Positions 6,158 to 8,908 of a DNA stretch of 8,908 bases are shown one piece after another (positions within the stretch are counted from its first letter, which is position 1; each line of letters starts with the position of its first letter). The notes under the pieces were generated by a model, which was not told the origin of the DNA, ran no database searches, and saw nothing but the letters and a program-made list of their open reading frames with translations. The position numbers and the translations under genes are program-made. Origin of the DNA: JALHTV01 sp049510055 (lineage in GTDB: Bacteria > Planctomycetota > Phycisphaerae > SM23-33); the NCBI GenBank assembly GCA_049510055.1, contig JBEKZI010000086.1:1-8908 (forward strand). The letters are read 5' to 3'.

Positions 6158-7069
6158 TTAGGCCAATCCCGCCGCTTTGATAATGTCCGGCACGAGGTGG
6201 TCCCAGCCCAGGGTCATCAGGTGCGCACCCTGGCAGAAGGGTTTGACCGCGCGGATGATTTCGCCGCAGATGTCCACGGAGACTTTTTCCCGGTCGTCCT
6301 TTGCGCAATCAGTCATCCGCTGGATGACCTGGTCCGGCACCGACACGCCGGGCACGGAGCTGTTCATGTACTTGGCCATGCCGGCGGATTTCAGCATCAC
6401 GATGCCCACCAGCACGGGGACTTTCAGGTGCTCCACCCGCCGCATGAACGTCTCGAACGTCCCGGGGTCGTACACGGCCTGGGTCTGGACGAACTGCGCG
6501 CCGGCGGCGACTTTTTTCTCCAGCTTGAGGATCTGCATCTCCACGTCGTCGGTGCAGGGTGTCACGCAGCAGCCGGAAAAGAACTTCGGCGACCCGTCCA
6601 GCACGTTGGGTTGGCCCTTGGAATCCAGGCCCATGTCGTGGCCGGCTTCCAGCGTGGAGATCGCCCCAAGCAACCCCACGGAGTCCAGATCGAACACCGC
6701 CATGCCGTCCTTGTGGTCGCCCAGGGCCACGTGGTCGCCCGTCAGCGCTAACACGTTGCGGATGCCCAGCACGTAGGCGCTGAGCAGGTCGCTTTCCAAG
6801 GCCAGGCGGTTGCGATCGCGGCAGACCATCTGGAAGACCGGCTCGATGCCGCGCTGCACCAGCAGGCTGCTGACGACCAGCGAGCCTAATCGCATGACGG
6901 CCGTCTGAAGGTCGGTCACGTTGACGGCGACGACCTTGCCCTTGAGATATTTCTCGGCCTCGTGCAGGCAGGGCTCGACGTTCGTGCCCTTGGGCGGTCC
7001 GATCTCACCGGTGACGACGAAGTGCCTGGCCTCCAGTTCCGCCTGAAGCTTGCTGACCGCTTCGCTCAT
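6158..7069 (-). CDS. metF: Methylenetetrahydrofolate reductase, MetF
   Basis: A 303-residue flavoprotein, the usual length for bacterial MetF, that reduces 5,10-methylenetetrahydrofolate to 5-methyltetrahydrofolate. G-E-I-G-P-P-K-G (21-28) carries E22, which aligns with the catalytic glutamate of the family. V-T-D-L-Q-T-A-V-M-R (51-60), A-L-T-G-D-H (108-113) and the G-A-Q-F-V-Q-T-Q strand (190-197) are standard MetF TIM-barrel motifs for FAD and folate binding. A cysteine-rich S-G-C-C-V-T-P-C lies at 165-172. The ATG at 7069 has a GGAGG ribosome binding site and overlaps the metV stop as ATGA, implying translational coupling; the longer open frame upstream is only the metV shadow. Pairing with metV and an iron-sulfur flavoprotein indicates the Wood-Ljungdahl-type reductase. 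A role in methionine synthesis is also possible. Confidence 0.95.
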   Translation of the reverse strand: MSEAVSKLQAELEARHFVVTGEIGPPKGTNVEPCLHEAEKYLKGKVVAVNVTDLQTAVMRLGSLVVSSLLVQRGIEPVFQMVCRDRNRLALESDLLSAYVLGIRNVLALTGDHVALGDHKDGMAVFDLDSVGLLGAISTLEAGHDMGLDSKGQPNVLDGSPKFFSGCCVTPCTDDVEMQILKLEKKVAAGAQFVQTQAVYDPGTFETFMRRVEHLKVPVLVGIVMLKSAGMAKYMNSSVPGVSVPDQVIQRMTDCAKDDREKVSVDICGEIIRAVKPFCQGAHLMTLGWDHLVPDIIKAAGLA

Positions 7070-7758
7070 CGACCGTCCTCCGGGTTGGTGAGTTCCTTGT
7101 GGATAAGCCGCCGCGCCCCGCCGCTGCGGTCCTTGGCCCAGTTGCGGGGTTTTTGGACAGGCAATGCCCGCAGCGCTTCCAGGCGTCCGGCGGCCTTGGC
7201 ACGCTCGTAGATCAGGTGCCAGCCGCAGTCCATGTCGGGCGAGACCTCGCACTTGCCCGTCTTGGTCGTGCCGCCGCAGGGCCCGTTGACCAGGCTCTTG
7301 GAGCAGCGGGCGATGGGGCACACGCCGCCCGTCATCGCCAGCACGCAGTCGCCGCAGCCGTGGCAGTACTCCTCCCACACGCCGTCGGCCGTGGCCGCGC
7401 CGTAGAAGGTGGTGTTCAGCCCCGGCAGGACGCGGGCGGCCGGAAATAGCTCGCTCATAAAGCCCACGCCCACGCCGCAGGCAATGGACAGCACCGCGTC
7501 GTAATTCTTGGGATCGTGCGTGAGCTGGCTGACGAACTCGCGGTCGCACTGGCGCTCCATGCAGTCGGTATCGACGGTTAGCTTCCCTCCGGCGGCGCGG
7601 GCGGCCAGGCGGAGCTGGCTGGCCAATTCGTCGGCCTGCTTGGCGCCGCCCGACAGGCACACCGTCACGCAACTGCCGCAGGCGACGACGAGCACCCGCT
7701 TGCAGCCGGAAAGGCTCTCGGCGATTTCCTTGATGAGCTTTTTCTTGGCAACAATCAT
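7066..7758 (-). CDS. metV: MetV: cysteine-rich partner of methylenetetrahydrofolate reductase
   Basis: A 230-residue protein with the features of MetV (methylenetetrahydrofolate reductase C-terminal-like, zinc/iron-sulfur domain). An N-terminal Rossmann-like part has V-A-C-G-S-C-V-T-V-C (25-34) and a D-C-M-E-R-Q-C segment (65-71). The C-terminal part has C-H-G-C-G-D-C (132-138), then C147, C152, N-G-P-C-G-G (158-163), C170 and C178. Fifteen cysteines in all suit iron-sulfur clusters and/or zinc. In acetogens MetV binds MetF and passes electrons to its FAD, so the same role is inferred here. The ATG at 7758 follows a GGGGAGA sequence with suitable spacing and lies 16 bases after the stop of the upstream oxidoreductase gene. 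The stop overlaps the metF start, so the three genes form one operon. The tail after about residue 200 is basic and less conserved-looking. Confidence 0.9.
   Translation of the reverse strand: MIVAKKKLIKEIAESLSGCKRVLVVACGSCVTVCLSGGAKQADELASQLRLAARAAGGKLTVDTDCMERQCDREFVSQLTHDPKNYDAVLSIACGVGVGFMSELFPAARVLPGLNTTFYGAATADGVWEEYCHGCGDCVLAMTGGVCPIARCSKSLVNGPCGGTTKTGKCEVSPDMDCGWHLIYERAKAAGRLEALRALPVQKPRNWAKDRSGGARRLIHKELTNPEDGR
7077..7081 (-). promoter_or_regulatory. Ribosome binding site for metF inside the metV end
   Basis: The minus strand reads GGAGG seven bases before the metF ATG and inside the last codons of metV. With the 4-base ATGA overlap (7066-7069), it supports coupled translation and fixes the metF start. 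Confidence 0.75.
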
Positions 7759-7774
7759 CGTGCTCTCCCCGCCT

Positions 7775-8908
7775 TTACTTGGCCTTGGCTTTGGTTTTGG
7801 CGGCGGCCAGCTTGGCGACGGCCTCGGCGAGCGTCTCGCGGATCGCCGGCCGGGTGAACCGCGTCAGTTCGAACATCGCCAGGCAGTTGGACTTGATCCC
7901 GGCGGCCTTGAGCATCTGCCGCGCCTGGGCCGCCCGCTTCCGCAGGCGGACCGTGGCGGAGGGGTATCGCTCAGCCGCATCCTGGCAGGTCAGCAGGAAG
8001 ACCGCCTCGGCCCCTTGCTCAAAGGCCGCCAACAGGTCGCCGGTGGCGATGGCGCCCATGCTGGGCAGGTAGATTTCCCGCACGCCGGGGGCGCCTTCGC
8101 CGCGGGCGAGCCAATCATCCTGCGAGGCCAGGTGGCCGCAGACGTAGGCGATCCGCTTGGGCGAGCCCTCGGCCAGCGCCGCCGCCGTCAGGCGGCCCAG
8201 CCAGCCGGGTTCATGGCCGCGGGGCACGATGGCGTTGGCGGGGCACTCGGCCACGCAGATGCCGCAGGCCTGGCACAGGGCCGGGTCGATGCGGGCCACG
8301 TCGGTCACGACGGGAATGTCGAACGGGCAGACGCGCAGGCACGTCAGGCAGGCGGCGCATTTGTCGGTGAGCACCTCGGCGCCGGAGCCGCAGCCCATGC
8401 AGCGGCGCGACTCGTGCAGGGCCGTCGACGCGCGGTAACTGTGGTCTACCTCCGCGAAGTTCTTGCGGCGGACTTGGGGAGGCTGGGCGGCTACGGGTTC
8501 GCGGCGGACCTTGCGGACCAAATCGGCGGTGGCGGGGGCGATCTTGTCGATGTGGGGCGGTAGCACATCGTCCAGCACGATCGGCAAGCCGCGGAGGAAC
8601 AGATCCATCGCCCGCGCGGCCCGCTGCCCGCTGGCGCAGGCCTCGACGACCGAGCCGGGCGGCGTGACGATCTCACCGGCCGCGAACACGGCCGGGACGT
8701 TCGTCTGGCAGGTGGCGGGGTTGTACTCCAGTTGCTTTCGGGCGTTGAGCTTCACGGTGCTTCCGGCGAGGAACCCGTACTCCGCCGCCTGGCCGATGGC
8801 CAGGATGACCGTGTCGCACTCGACGATGGATACGTCGCCGTCATCATAGCGCGGGTCGAATCGCTTTTGCTCGTCGAACACGCGCGTCACGCGCCGCCTT
8901 CGGGCGCG
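7775..8908 (-). CDS. GltD/HdrA-like FAD oxidoreductase with 2x[4Fe-4S] and MvhD-like domains (5' partial)
   Basis: The frame stays open to the window edge (377 visible residues); the GTG at 8890 is internal, because the family needs a complete nucleotide-binding domain upstream. Visible residues 1 to about 105 are the end of a GltD-like FAD/NAD(P) domain: D-T-V-I-L-A-I-G-Q, then V-F-A-A-G-E with P-G-S-V-V-E-A and G-Q-R-A-A. After a linker come R-C-M-G-C-G (C170, C173) and two CxxCxxCxxxCP motifs (184-194 and 212-222), enough for two [4Fe-4S] clusters. Residues about 250-362 resemble the MvhD/FlpD hydrogenase-delta family in order (A-Y-V-C-G start, D-L-L-A-A-F-E-Q-G-A-E-A-V core, long basic helix, K-A-A-G-I), but most of its cysteines are missing. 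The protein ends in a Lys/Ala tail. It probably feeds electrons from NAD(P)H or ferredoxin to MetV-MetF, inferred from position. A full HdrA assignment needs the missing N-terminus. Confidence 0.82.
   Translation of the reverse strand, partial: RARRRRVTRVFDEQKRFDPRYDDGDVSIVECDTVILAIGQAAEYGFLAGSTVKLNARKQLEYNPATCQTNVPAVFAAGEIVTPPGSVVEACASGQRAARAMDLFLRGLPIVLDDVLPPHIDKIAPATADLVRKVRREPVAAQPPQVRRKNFAEVDHSYRASTALHESRRCMGCGSGAEVLTDKCAACLTCLRVCPFDIPVVTDVARIDPALCQACGICVAECPANAIVPRGHEPGWLGRLTAAALAEGSPKRIAYVCGHLASQDDWLARGEGAPGVREIYLPSMGAIATGDLLAAFEQGAEAVFLLTCQDAAERYPSATVRLRKRAAQARQMLKAAGIKSNCLAMFELTRFTRPAIRETLAEAVAKLAAAKTKAKAK

Noticed and set aside
7070..7672. Longer MetF reading frame
   Set aside because: It runs through metV out of frame and is Arg-rich; the ATG at 7069 gives a normal MetF N-terminus with GGAGG in front.
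7508..8563. Long plus-strand frame of 351 codons opposite the oxidoreductase and metV
   Set aside because: It is the antisense shadow of two genes with clear cysteine motifs; high GC content creates long open frames here.

Overview
The window comes from a GC-rich bacterium, most likely a planctomycete of the Phycisphaerae type. This rests on the first gene, whose product ends in a dockerin-like pair of calcium loops followed by a PEP-CTERM sorting tail, a combination common in that group. The lineage is inferred from gene style and was not tested by a phylogeny. I see no rRNA, tRNA, CRISPR array, insertion sequence or phage gene.

Layout. (1) 2-1495, plus strand: the 3' part of a large secreted surface protein built from 47-residue solenoid repeats, then a dockerin-like module and a PEP-CTERM tail. 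Its start lies left of the window. (2) 1641-3308, plus: a polytopic membrane glycosyltransferase of the DUF2723/TMEM260 type. (3) 3383-4357, plus: a tandem GNAT acetyltransferase of unknown substrate. (4) 4358-4620: a non-coding region with one perfect DnaA box, weaker boxes, a T-rich patch, a possible promoter and four tandem 9-mers. It is a candidate dnaA control region and possibly oriC. (5) 4621-6042, plus: dnaA. (6) 6043-6157: the junction between convergent genes, with a strong intrinsic terminator. (7) 8908-6158, minus: a tightly packed operon of a GltD/HdrA-like flavoprotein with ferredoxin and MvhD-like domains (5' end outside the window), then metV, then metF.

The minus-strand operon is the most interesting functional unit. 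MetF and MetV together are the methylenetetrahydrofolate reductase type used in the methyl branch of the Wood-Ljungdahl pathway. The adjoining flavin/iron-sulfur protein is a plausible electron-input subunit, comparable in principle to the Hdr/Mvh proteins that accompany MetFV in some acetogens. Its MvhD-like domain seems to have lost the cysteines expected to bind an iron-sulfur cluster, so electron flow may differ from the known complexes. The surface protein and the glycosyltransferase are neighbours on one strand and may be linked (a secreted substrate and a protein glycosylation enzyme), but only proximity supports this.
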